Shown here piece by piece: positions 12,441 to 18,701 of a stretch of DNA of 18,701 nucleotides (position 1 is its first letter; the number at the start of each line of letters is the position of its first letter). This DNA comes from Phenylobacterium aquaticum. Its GTDB lineage: Bacteria; Pseudomonadota; Alphaproteobacteria; Caulobacterales; Caulobacteraceae. The DNA is taken from the NCBI RefSeq assembly GCF_947378715.1, contig NZ_CANCLE010000074.1:1-18701 (forward strand). The letters run 5' to 3'. A program made the translations under genes and the position numbers. The notes beneath the pieces were generated by a model. The model saw only the letters and a list, made by a program, of their open reading frames with translations. It was not told where the DNA came from and searched no databases.

Positions 12441-14237
12441 TTGCAGCGCACCAGTACCGACGGGCCTGACTATTTTCACAAGGTCGTAGATTGCCAGTGG
12501 GCCTGTCCGGCCCACACGCCCGTCCCCGAATACATCCGTCTGATCGCCGATGGGCGATACACCGACGCCTACATGGTCAATTGGAAGTCGAACGTCTTCC
12601 CGGGGATTCTCGGGCGGACCTGCGACCGGCCGTGCGAGCCCGCCTGCCGGCGCGGCCGGGTGGAGGACGAACCTGTCGCCATCTGCCGCCTGAAGCGGGT
12701 GGCCGCCGACAACAAGGCCGACGTGTCGAGCTTCATGCCCGCCATCGCCGCGCCCAATGGCAAGCGGGTGGCCCTGGTGGGCGCCGGCCCCGCCGCCCTG
12801 ACCGTAGCCCGCGACCTGGCCCCGCTCGGCTATCACGTCGTCGTCTATGACGCCGAGGCCAAGGGCGGCGGCATGATCCGCAGCCAGATCCCGCGCTTCC
12901 GCCTGCCGGAAGAGGTGATCGACGAGGAGGTCGGCTATATCGCCGATCTCGGCCTCGACATGCGCTTCGGCCAAAGGATCGACAGTCTCGGCGCGCTGCT
13001 GGGCGAGGGCTATGACGCGGTGTTTGTCGGCACGGGCGCGCCGCGCGGCCGCGACCTGGACCTGCCCGGCCGCCAGGAGGCCGCCGCCAATATCCATATC
13101 GGCATCGACTGGCTCTCCTCCGTCTCCTTCGGCCATATCGAGAAGATCGGCCGCCGGGTGATCGTGCTGGGCGGCGGCAACACCGCCATGGACTGCTGCC
13201 GCACCTCGCGTCGGCTGGGCGGCGAGGACGTCAAGGTCATCGTCCGCTCCGGCTTCGACGAGATGAAGGCCAGCCCCTGGGAGAAGGAAGACGCGATCCA
13301 CGAGGACATTCCGATCCTCAACTTCCTGGTCCCGAAAGAATTCACCCACAAGGACGGCAAGCTGACCGGCGTGCTGTTCGAGGAAGTGGCGGCGACCTTT
13401 GACGACAAGGGCCGTCGCAAGCTCATGCCGACCGGCGCCCCCGACCAGCATTTCGAATGCGATGACGTGCTGGTGGCGGTCGGCCAGGAGAACGCCTTCC
13501 CCTGGATCGAGCGCGACCTGGGCCTCGATTTCGACGAATGGGGCATGCCCAAGGTCGACGCGGTCACCTTCCAGTCGACGCGGGCCGGGGTGTTCTTCGG
13601 CGGCGACGCGGCCTTCGGGCCCAAGAACATCATCTGGGCGGTGGCCCAGGGCCATGAGGCCGCGGTCTCCATCGACCGCTTCTGCCAGGGCGGCGATCTC
13701 GCCGATCGCCCCCCGCCGATGACCAATCTGGTCAGCCAGAAGATGGGCATCCACGAATGGTCCTACGACAACGACATCTCCAATGATCAGCGCTTCCGGG
13801 TGCCGCTGCGCGACAAGGTCGAGGCGCTGAAGAACGTGAAGATCGAGGTCGAGCTGGGCTTCGATCTCAAGCAGGGCCTAGCCGAGGCTCAGCGCTGCCT
13901 GAACTGCGACGTTCAGACGGTGTTCGCCGAGCCGCTGTGCATCGAGTGCGACGCCTGCGTCGACATCTGCCCGGTGGATTGCATCACCTTCACCGACAAT
14001 GGCGAGGAGGAGGACCTGCGCGGTCGCCTCAAGGCCCCGGCGCTCAATCTCGACCAGGACCTGATGGTCTCGGCCGAGCTGAAGACCGGACGGGTGATGG
14101 TCAAGGACGAGGACGTCTGCCTGCATTGCGGGCTGTGCGCGGAGCGGTGCCCGACGGGCGCCTGGGACATGCAGAGATTCACATTGGAAATGAGCCACGC
14201 GAGTGATGTGGGAGGCGGCGCATGTCAGGCCCGCTGA
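12441..14237 (+). CDS. korC: NAD(P)-linked FAD/Fe-S oxidoreductase, KorC-type electron-transfer subunit
   Basis: 598 residues. Residues about 15-90 are the GltD/dihydropyrimidine-dehydrogenase-type Fe-S domain, with cysteines C18, C22, C61, C65 and C69. VALVGAGPAALTVARDL (110-126) is the FAD Rossmann motif. VIVLGGGNTAMDCCR (240-254) is the NAD(P) site, and GGDAAFGPKNIIWAVAQGHEAA closes the FAD domain. The C-terminus adds two [4Fe-4S] clusters, C500/C503/C506/C510 and C560/C563/C566/C570. The layout fits a subunit passing electrons from the 2-oxoacid oxidoreductase to NAD(P)+, like KorC of Thauera/Azoarcus 2-oxoglutarate oxidoreductase. A glutamate-synthase small-subunit role is unlikely because no GltB is present and korAB follow. 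The TTG start is supported by GGGAGG 9 bases upstream and by the essential cysteines soon after; the next in-frame ATG (codon 45) would delete part of the Fe-S domain. It overlaps korA by 16 bases. Confidence 0.9.
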   Translation: MQRTSTDGPDYFHKVVDCQWACPAHTPVPEYIRLIADGRYTDAYMVNWKSNVFPGILGRTCDRPCEPACRRGRVEDEPVAICRLKRVAADNKADVSSFMPAIAAPNGKRVALVGAGPAALTVARDLAPLGYHVVVYDAEAKGGGMIRSQIPRFRLPEEVIDEEVGYIADLGLDMRFGQRIDSLGALLGEGYDAVFVGTGAPRGRDLDLPGRQEAAANIHIGIDWLSSVSFGHIEKIGRRVIVLGGGNTAMDCCRTSRRLGGEDVKVIVRSGFDEMKASPWEKEDAIHEDIPILNFLVPKEFTHKDGKLTGVLFEEVAATFDDKGRRKLMPTGAPDQHFECDDVLVAVGQENAFPWIERDLGLDFDEWGMPKVDAVTFQSTRAGVFFGGDAAFGPKNIIWAVAQGHEAAVSIDRFCQGGDLADRPPPMTNLVSQKMGIHEWSYDNDISNDQRFRVPLRDKVEALKNVKIEVELGFDLKQGLAEAQRCLNCDVQTVFAEPLCIECDACVDICPVDCITFTDNGEEEDLRGRLKAPALNLDQDLMVSAELKTGRVMVKDEDVCLHCGLCAERCPTGAWDMQRFTLEMSHASDVGGGACQAR

Positions 14238-16072
14238 CCCTCACCAACGATTTCGTCGTCAAGTTCGCCAACGTCAACGGCTCGGGTTCGGCCAGCGCCA
14301 ATTCGATGTTCGCCAAGTCGGTGCTGCGGATGGGCGTGCCGGTGGCGGCGCGCAACATCTTCCCGTCCAATATCCAGGGCCTGCCGACCTGGTACGAGGT
14401 GCGGATCACCGGCGCCGGCCATCTGGGCCGCCGGGGCGGGGTCGACCTGATGGTCGCCATGAACCCCCAGACCTGGGACAAGGACCTCGCCGAGATCGAG
14501 CCCGGCGGATATCTGTTCTACGACTCCACCAAGCCGATGCCGGCCTCGAAGTTCCGGCCCGACATCACGGTGGTGGGCGTGCCCCTGACCGCCCTGTGCA
14601 ATGCGCGCTACTCGGTTCCGCGTGAGCGCCAGCTGTTCAAGAACATCATCTATGTCGGCGCGCTCGCCGCCCTGCTGGGCATCGAGATCGCGGTGATCGA
14701 GCAGCTGCTGGCCGAGCAGTTCGCCGGCAAGGACCGGTTGATCAAGGCCAATGTCGAGGCCCTGCACATGGGCCGCGACTATGTGGCCGAGACCTTCAAG
14801 CCGCTGGGTCTGCAGGTCCGCCGCGCCGACGCGGTCGGCGACCGGATCTATGTGGAAGGCAACATGGCGGCCGGTCTGGGCGCGGTCTATGGCGGGGCCA
14901 CGGTCTGCGCCTGGTATCCGATCACGCCCTCCACCTCGCTGGCCGAGGCCTTCACCGACTTCTGCCAGGACTATCGGACCGATCCGGAGACCGGCAAGGC
15001 GCGCTACGCCATCGTCCAGGCCGAGGATGAAATCGCCTCGATCGGCATGGTGGTGGGCGCCGGCTGGAACGGCGCGCGGGCCTTCACCGCCACCTCCGGC
15101 CCCGGCGTCTCGCTGATGACCGAGTTCATCGGCCTCAGCTATTTCGCCGAAATCCCGGCGGTGATCTTCGACGTGCAGCGTGGCGGGCCCTCCACCGGCA
15201 TGCCGACCCGCACGCAGCAGGCCGACTTGCTGGGCTGCGCCTATGCCAGTCACGGCGACACCAAGCACCCGATGCTGCTGCCGCAGGATCCGGGCGAGTG
15301 CTTCGAGTTCGGGGCCCTGGCCTTCGACCTCGCCGACCGGCTGCAGACCACCATCTTCGTCATGCTCGACCTCGATATCGGCATGAACGAATGGCTGACC
15401 GAGCCCTTCAAGTGGGACGACAGTCGCCAGCTCGACCGCGGCAAGGTCATGACCCATGACGAACTGGAGGCGGGCCGCGAATTCGGCCGCTATCTGGAGG
15501 TCGACGGCGACGGGATTCCCTATCGGACCTATCCGGGCGTCCACCCGAACAAGGGCGCCTATTTCACCCGCGGCACCTCGCGCAACCCCTATGCCCGCTA
15601 CAGCGAGGAGGGCAGCGTCTATGTCGACAACGTGCAAAGGCTGCTGCGCAAGTTCAAGACCGCCGCCACCCTGGTTCCCGGTCCGGTCCGCAAGGACGCC
15701 CGCAAGGCCACGCGCACCGGCGTGATCTATTTCGGCTCCACCACCCCGGCCATGCATGAGGCGCTGGAGATCCTCGAGGCCCAGGGCCAGCACGTGGACG
15801 CCCTGCGCGTCCGGGCCTTCCCGTTCTCCGACGAGGTCTATGACTTCATCGCCGCCCATGACCGGGTGTTCGTGGTCGAACAGAACCGCGACGCCCAGCT
15901 CCGCACCCTGATCGTCAATGAGGGCGATGTAGACCCGGCCAAGCTGACCCCGGTGCTGCACTATGACGGCACCCCGATCACCGCCCGGTTCATCGTCAAG
16001 GAGATCGGCGGCCTGATGGGCGGGGCGACCCCGACCACCGTCCGCACGTCCGTTCCGGAGGCCGCCGAATGA
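14222..16072 (+). CDS. korA: 2-oxoacid:acceptor oxidoreductase, fused gamma-alpha subunit
   Basis: 616 residues. The N-terminal 190 or so form the gamma domain (NGSGSASANSMFAKSVLRMG, GLPTWYEVRI). The remainder is the alpha subunit: YPITPSTSLAE (232-242), the EDEIASIGMVVGAGWNGARAFTATSGPG block and RGGPSTGMPTRTQQADL (320-336), all landmarks of the pyruvate/2-oxoglutarate:ferredoxin oxidoreductase superfamily. The gamma-alpha fusion is the KorA form, as in Mycobacterium tuberculosis. With KorB it should oxidatively decarboxylate a 2-oxoacid to acyl-CoA. The exact substrate (2-oxoglutarate most likely, but pyruvate or branched 2-oxoacids possible) cannot be read directly. Its start lies within the end of korC, with GGAGG about 7 bases upstream, and its stop overlaps korB as ATGA. 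Confidence 0.93.
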   Translation: MSGPLTLTNDFVVKFANVNGSGSASANSMFAKSVLRMGVPVAARNIFPSNIQGLPTWYEVRITGAGHLGRRGGVDLMVAMNPQTWDKDLAEIEPGGYLFYDSTKPMPASKFRPDITVVGVPLTALCNARYSVPRERQLFKNIIYVGALAALLGIEIAVIEQLLAEQFAGKDRLIKANVEALHMGRDYVAETFKPLGLQVRRADAVGDRIYVEGNMAAGLGAVYGGATVCAWYPITPSTSLAEAFTDFCQDYRTDPETGKARYAIVQAEDEIASIGMVVGAGWNGARAFTATSGPGVSLMTEFIGLSYFAEIPAVIFDVQRGGPSTGMPTRTQQADLLGCAYASHGDTKHPMLLPQDPGECFEFGALAFDLADRLQTTIFVMLDLDIGMNEWLTEPFKWDDSRQLDRGKVMTHDELEAGREFGRYLEVDGDGIPYRTYPGVHPNKGAYFTRGTSRNPYARYSEEGSVYVDNVQRLLRKFKTAATLVPGPVRKDARKATRTGVIYFGSTTPAMHEALEILEAQGQHVDALRVRAFPFSDEVYDFIAAHDRVFVVEQNRDAQLRTLIVNEGDVDPAKLTPVLHYDGTPITARFIVKEIGGLMGGATPTTVRTSVPEAAE

Positions 16073-17124
16073 CCTATCTGGCCAAGCCCAGGCTGCATCA
16101 CCCCAGCCTGGTTCCCAACGAACTCGGCTTCACCCGCCGCGACTATGAGGGCTCGGTCTCGACGCTCTGCGCCGGCTGCGGCCACGACTCGATCTCGGCG
16201 GCGATCATCCAGGCCTGCTATGAGCTGGACCTGCCGCCGCACAGGGTCGCCAAGCTGTCGGGCATCGGCTGCTCGTCCAAGACGCCCGACTATTTCCTGG
16301 GCGCCAGCCACGGCTTCAACACCGTCCACGGGCGCATGCCCTCGGTGCTGACCGGCGCCAATCTCGCCAATCGCGACCTGATCTATCTGGGGGTCTCGGG
16401 CGACGGCGATAGCGCCTCGATCGGTTTTGGCCAGTTCGCCCATGCCGTCCGGCGCGGGGTCAACATGACCTATATCGTCGAGAACAACGGGGTCTATGGC
16501 CTGACCAAGGGCCAGTTCTCGGCCACCTCGGACAAGGGCTCCAAGTCGAAGAAGGGCGTGGTCAACCACGACAGCGCCATCGACCTGGTCAGCGTCGCCC
16601 TGCAGCTGGGGGCGACCTTCGTGGCCCGCTCGTTCAGCGGCGACAAGGCCCAGCTGGTGCCGCTGATCAAGGCTGCGCTGAGCCACAAGGGCGCGGCCTT
16701 CATCGACACAGTCAGCCCCTGCGTCCAGTTCAACAACCACGCCGGCTCGACCAAGAGCTATGACTATGTGCGCGAGCACAATGAGAGCGTGAACCGGCTG
16801 GACGTCGTGCCGCTGCGCGATCCGATCCATGTGGATTATGCGCCCGGCACGACGGTGCAGGTGACCCAGCATGACGGCTCGGTGCTGTCGCTGCACAAGC
16901 TGGCGGAGCACTACGACCCCACCGACCGCATCGCCGCCATGAGCTATCTGGCCCAGCGCCAGGCGGCCGGCGAGATCGTCACCGGCCTGCTCTATGTTGA
17001 CCCGGAGGCGACCGATCTGCACGAGGCCCTGGAGACGGTGGAGACCCCGCTCAACGCGCTCGCCGACCGGGCCCTGATCCCCGGCTCCGGCGTGCTCGCC
17101 AAGCTCAACGCGACCCTGCGCTAG
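16069..17124 (+). CDS. korB: 2-oxoacid:acceptor oxidoreductase, TPP-binding beta subunit
   Basis: 351 residues. LCAGCGHD (C34, C37), GIGCSSKTP (C68) and VSPCVQFNN (C218) supply the four cysteines of the proximal [4Fe-4S] cluster. GDGDSASIG (111-119) through ENNGVYGLTKGQFSATS is the Mg/thiamine-pyrophosphate site. The segment after GDGD reads GFGQFAHAVRRG rather than the more familiar GGNHxxHAxRRN, and KGQFSATSDKGSKSKKG follows. In my memory this marks a subclass found with KorC-type partners. It carries out the decarboxylation chemistry and hands electrons to the Fe-S centres. The ATGA overlap with korA, preceded by GGAGG, indicates coupled translation. The MBL hydrolase starts one base after the stop. 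Confidence 0.93.
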   Translation: MTYLAKPRLHHPSLVPNELGFTRRDYEGSVSTLCAGCGHDSISAAIIQACYELDLPPHRVAKLSGIGCSSKTPDYFLGASHGFNTVHGRMPSVLTGANLANRDLIYLGVSGDGDSASIGFGQFAHAVRRGVNMTYIVENNGVYGLTKGQFSATSDKGSKSKKGVVNHDSAIDLVSVALQLGATFVARSFSGDKAQLVPLIKAALSHKGAAFIDTVSPCVQFNNHAGSTKSYDYVREHNESVNRLDVVPLRDPIHVDYAPGTTVQVTQHDGSVLSLHKLAEHYDPTDRIAAMSYLAQRQAAGEIVTGLLYVDPEATDLHEALETVETPLNALADRALIPGSGVLAKLNATLR

Positions 17125-17125
17125 G

Positions 17126-17998
17126 ATGCTCAGCTGGAAGATCGGCGCGGTCACCGTCACGCGCATCGTCGAGATCGAATTGCCGGTGCCCTACAGCGCC
17201 GCGCGGCCGTTCCTGGCGGAGGCGACGCCGGAGGCCCTGCGCCAGATCCCCTGGCTCTATCCGAACTATGTGACCGAGGACGGCCACCTGCGGCTGTCGA
17301 TCCACGCCCTGCTGGTCGAGGCGCCGGGCATCCGGCTGGTGGTCGACACCTGTATCGGCAATGACCGGCCGCGCAGCCTGGTCGGCGGCCAGGCGCTTTC
17401 GACCGACTTCCTGGCCCGTTTCGCGGAAGCGGGCTGGACCCGCGAGGGCGTCGACGCGGTGGTCTGCACCCACCTGCATGTGGACCATGTCGGCTGGAAC
17501 ACCATGCTGGAAGGCGGCAAGTGGGTCCCGACCTTCCCCAAGGCCCGCTATCTGATCGGCCGGGCGGAGCACGCCCATTGGAGCGCCGAGGGCGATGCGG
17601 ATCAGCAGGAGATCCTGGCCGACTCCGTCAAGCCGGTGTTCGACGCCGGTCTCGTGGACCTGGTGGAGATGGACCACCGCATCTCGCCTGAACTGCGCCT
17701 GGTCCCGACGCCTGGCCACACGCCCGGCCATGTCAGCGTCGCCATCGAGTCCGAGGGGCAGCGCGGCCTGATCACCGGCGACATGGTCCACCATCCCTGC
17801 CAGCTGGCCCATCCCGACTGGTCGCCCCCCTTCGACAGCGATCCCAAGGCCTCGGCGGTCATGCGGCGCGGCGTCTTTGCCGACGTGGCCGACCAGCCGA
17901 TCCTGGTGATCGGCACCCACTTCGCCGCGCCCACGGCCGGCCATGTGAAGCGCGACGGCGCGGCCTTCCGCTTCGAAGAATCTAATTCAAATATTTAG
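17126..17998 (+). CDS. MBL-fold metallo-hydrolase in the kor operon
   Basis: 290 residues with a complete di-zinc site of the metallo-beta-lactamase fold: THLHVDH (H116, H118, D120, H121), H198 in TPGHTPGH, D219 in TGDMVHH and H265 in IGTHF. No signal peptide is seen, so it is cytoplasmic. VDTCIGNDRPR (73-83) and the tryptophan-rich HVGWN are typical of the lactonase/organophosphate-hydrolase-like branch, but the substrate cannot be assigned. Esters, lactones and thioesters are all possible. It begins one base after the korB stop with no separate ribosome site, so it is probably translated by ribosomes finishing korB. This ties it to the kor pathway; hydrolysis of an acyl-CoA or lactone product is a reasonable but untested idea. 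A palindromic element overlaps its stop codon. Confidence 0.9.
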   Translation: MLSWKIGAVTVTRIVEIELPVPYSAARPFLAEATPEALRQIPWLYPNYVTEDGHLRLSIHALLVEAPGIRLVVDTCIGNDRPRSLVGGQALSTDFLARFAEAGWTREGVDAVVCTHLHVDHVGWNTMLEGGKWVPTFPKARYLIGRAEHAHWSAEGDADQQEILADSVKPVFDAGLVDLVEMDHRISPELRLVPTPGHTPGHVSVAIESEGQRGLITGDMVHHPCQLAHPDWSPPFDSDPKASAVMRRGVFADVADQPILVIGTHFAAPTAGHVKRDGAAFRFEESNSNI

Positions 17999-18046
17999 AG
18001 CGCGTCGGACGGGCTAACCGGCTTCCACCTAGCCCTGACGCGCTCT
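17997..18046. repeat. Large palindromic intergenic element, REP-like or terminator
   Basis: AGAGCGCGTC (17997-18006) is perfectly complementary to GACGCGCTCT (18037-18046). Inside, GGGCTA (18011-18016) pairs perfectly with TAGCCC (18030-18035), leaving a 13-base loop with AACCGG-like bases. The left arm overlaps the hydrolase stop codon. Bounded AGAGC...GCTCT palindromes of this size recur between genes in many alphaproteobacteria (from memory), so it may be one copy of a dispersed family. It may also end the kor transcript, though no T-run follows. Confidence 0.6.
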
Positions 18047-18124
18047 GGCCGCGCTTCGTCTGTGGCGGTCGCGCGGCGGATGAGCGACCTTCGCGGATAT
18101 CGAGTCGCCTGAGGGAGCGCCGCC

Positions 18125-18694
18125 ATGACCGACCCCGTCGATGCGGGCCTGCGCCTGGCCACCTTCGCCGACGCGGCCATGATGCTGGCCTGGCGCAATC
18201 AGCCGGAGGTGGCGCGGTGGATGTATTCCGACCACCTGATCACGCCCGAGGAACATGGGCGGTTCATGGCCAGCGCCCTGGTCGATCCCGCCCGCCGCTA
18301 CTGGATCATCGAGTTGCAGGGCGAGCCGGTGGGGCTGGCCAACCTCGTCGATATCTCGCCTGAGAACCGCAAGTGCAGCTGGGCCTATTACCTCGCCAGC
18401 CCCTCAGTGCGCGGCAAGGGCGTGGGGGCCTTCGTCGAGGTCTGGGTGATCGACCATGTGTTCGGCGCGTTGGGGCTGAACAAGCTCTGCTGCGAGGTGT
18501 TGGTCGAGAACGAGGCGGTCTGGAAGATGCATGAGAGCTTCGGCTTCCAGCGCGAGGCGCTGTATCGCGCCCATGTCTGGAAGGGCGGCGAACCCCGCGA
18601 CGTGGTGGGCCTGGGCCTGTTGGCCCGCGACTGGGCTGAGGTGCGCGAGGCGAGCCTGGCGCGCTTGCGGGCGCGGGGATTTGAGGTCGGCTAG
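18125..18694 (+). CDS. pseH: PseH-like UDP-amino-sugar N-acetyltransferase (GNAT family)
   Basis: 189 residues, a GNAT-fold enzyme. WRNQPEVARWMYSDHLITPEEH (23-44) and the NLVDISPENRKCSWAYYLASP strand are characteristic of PseH, with the acetyl-CoA loop RGKGVG at 96-101 and NKLCCEVLVENEAVWKMHESFGF following. PseH acetylates UDP-4-amino-4,6-dideoxy-N-acetyl-beta-L-altrosamine in the pathway to pseudaminic acid, which decorates flagellin; the Caulobacter counterpart is FlmH. The ATG follows GAGGGAG at 7-base spacing. It is separated from the kor operon by a palindrome and 126 bases, so it is probably a separate unit. No other pse gene is in the window. A different sugar substrate is possible. 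Confidence 0.88.
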   Translation: MTDPVDAGLRLATFADAAMMLAWRNQPEVARWMYSDHLITPEEHGRFMASALVDPARRYWIIELQGEPVGLANLVDISPENRKCSWAYYLASPSVRGKGVGAFVEVWVIDHVFGALGLNKLCCEVLVENEAVWKMHESFGFQREALYRAHVWKGGEPRDVVGLGLLARDWAEVREASLARLRARGFEVG

Positions 18695-18701
18695 TTCGCC
18701 G

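Noticed and set aside
14225..15961. Long minus-strand open frame opposite korA
   Set aside because: Antisense shadow of a clear oxidoreductase gene.

Overview
The window reads as chromosomal DNA of a GC-rich alphaproteobacterium, most likely a Caulobacteraceae member (Caulobacter/Phenylobacterium type). This is inference from strong GC bias at third codon positions, a large TonB-dependent receptor, a PseH-type acetyltransferase of the flagellin-glycosylation kind, and promoter-like boxes resembling the Caulobacter housekeeping consensus. No rRNA, tRNA, CRISPR array, transposase or phage gene is visible.

Left part (1-5605). A TPR-sulfotransferase (cut off by the window edge) and a TonB-dependent receptor lie on the minus strand, with an intrinsic-terminator-like hairpin between them. 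An 864-base intergenic region follows. Its middle is much more AT-rich than anything else here and is full of dyads and repeated short motifs. On its right side a signal-peptide-bearing RidA-family protein is read on the plus strand. A strong hairpin separates ridA from the convergent next gene.

Middle part (5606-12126), minus strand. In transcription order: a possible 60-codon small gene with a good ribosome site and a strong hairpin just after its stop, then eutB, eutC (ATGA overlap) and an ethanolamine permease, then a soluble three-PAS hybrid histidine kinase. eutB-eutC-permease is a minimal, microcompartment-free ethanolamine pathway: uptake, then adenosylcobalamin-dependent conversion to acetaldehyde and ammonia. 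No eutA, aldehyde dehydrogenase or regulator is in view.

Right part (12127-18701), plus strand. A roughly 170-base structured leader precedes a tightly packed operon: korC (FAD/NAD(P)/Fe-S oxidoreductase, TTG start), korA (gamma-alpha fusion) and korB (TPP and [4Fe-4S] subunit), followed one base later by an MBL-fold hydrolase. Together korCAB look like a self-contained 2-oxoacid:NAD(P) oxidoreductase. It would oxidise a 2-oxoacid to acyl-CoA and pass the electrons through KorC to a pyridine nucleotide, comparable to the 2-oxoglutarate:NADP+ oxidoreductase described from aromatic-degrading Thauera/Azoarcus. The leader has two mutually exclusive hairpins and a perfect 8-bp hairpin that buries the korC ribosome site. 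A palindromic element overlaps the end of the hydrolase gene, and a PseH-like acetyltransferase follows.

The most interesting items are the korC leader RNA, the korCAB-hydrolase operon, the exported RidA, the small gene before eutB, and the dyad-rich island between the receptor and ridA.
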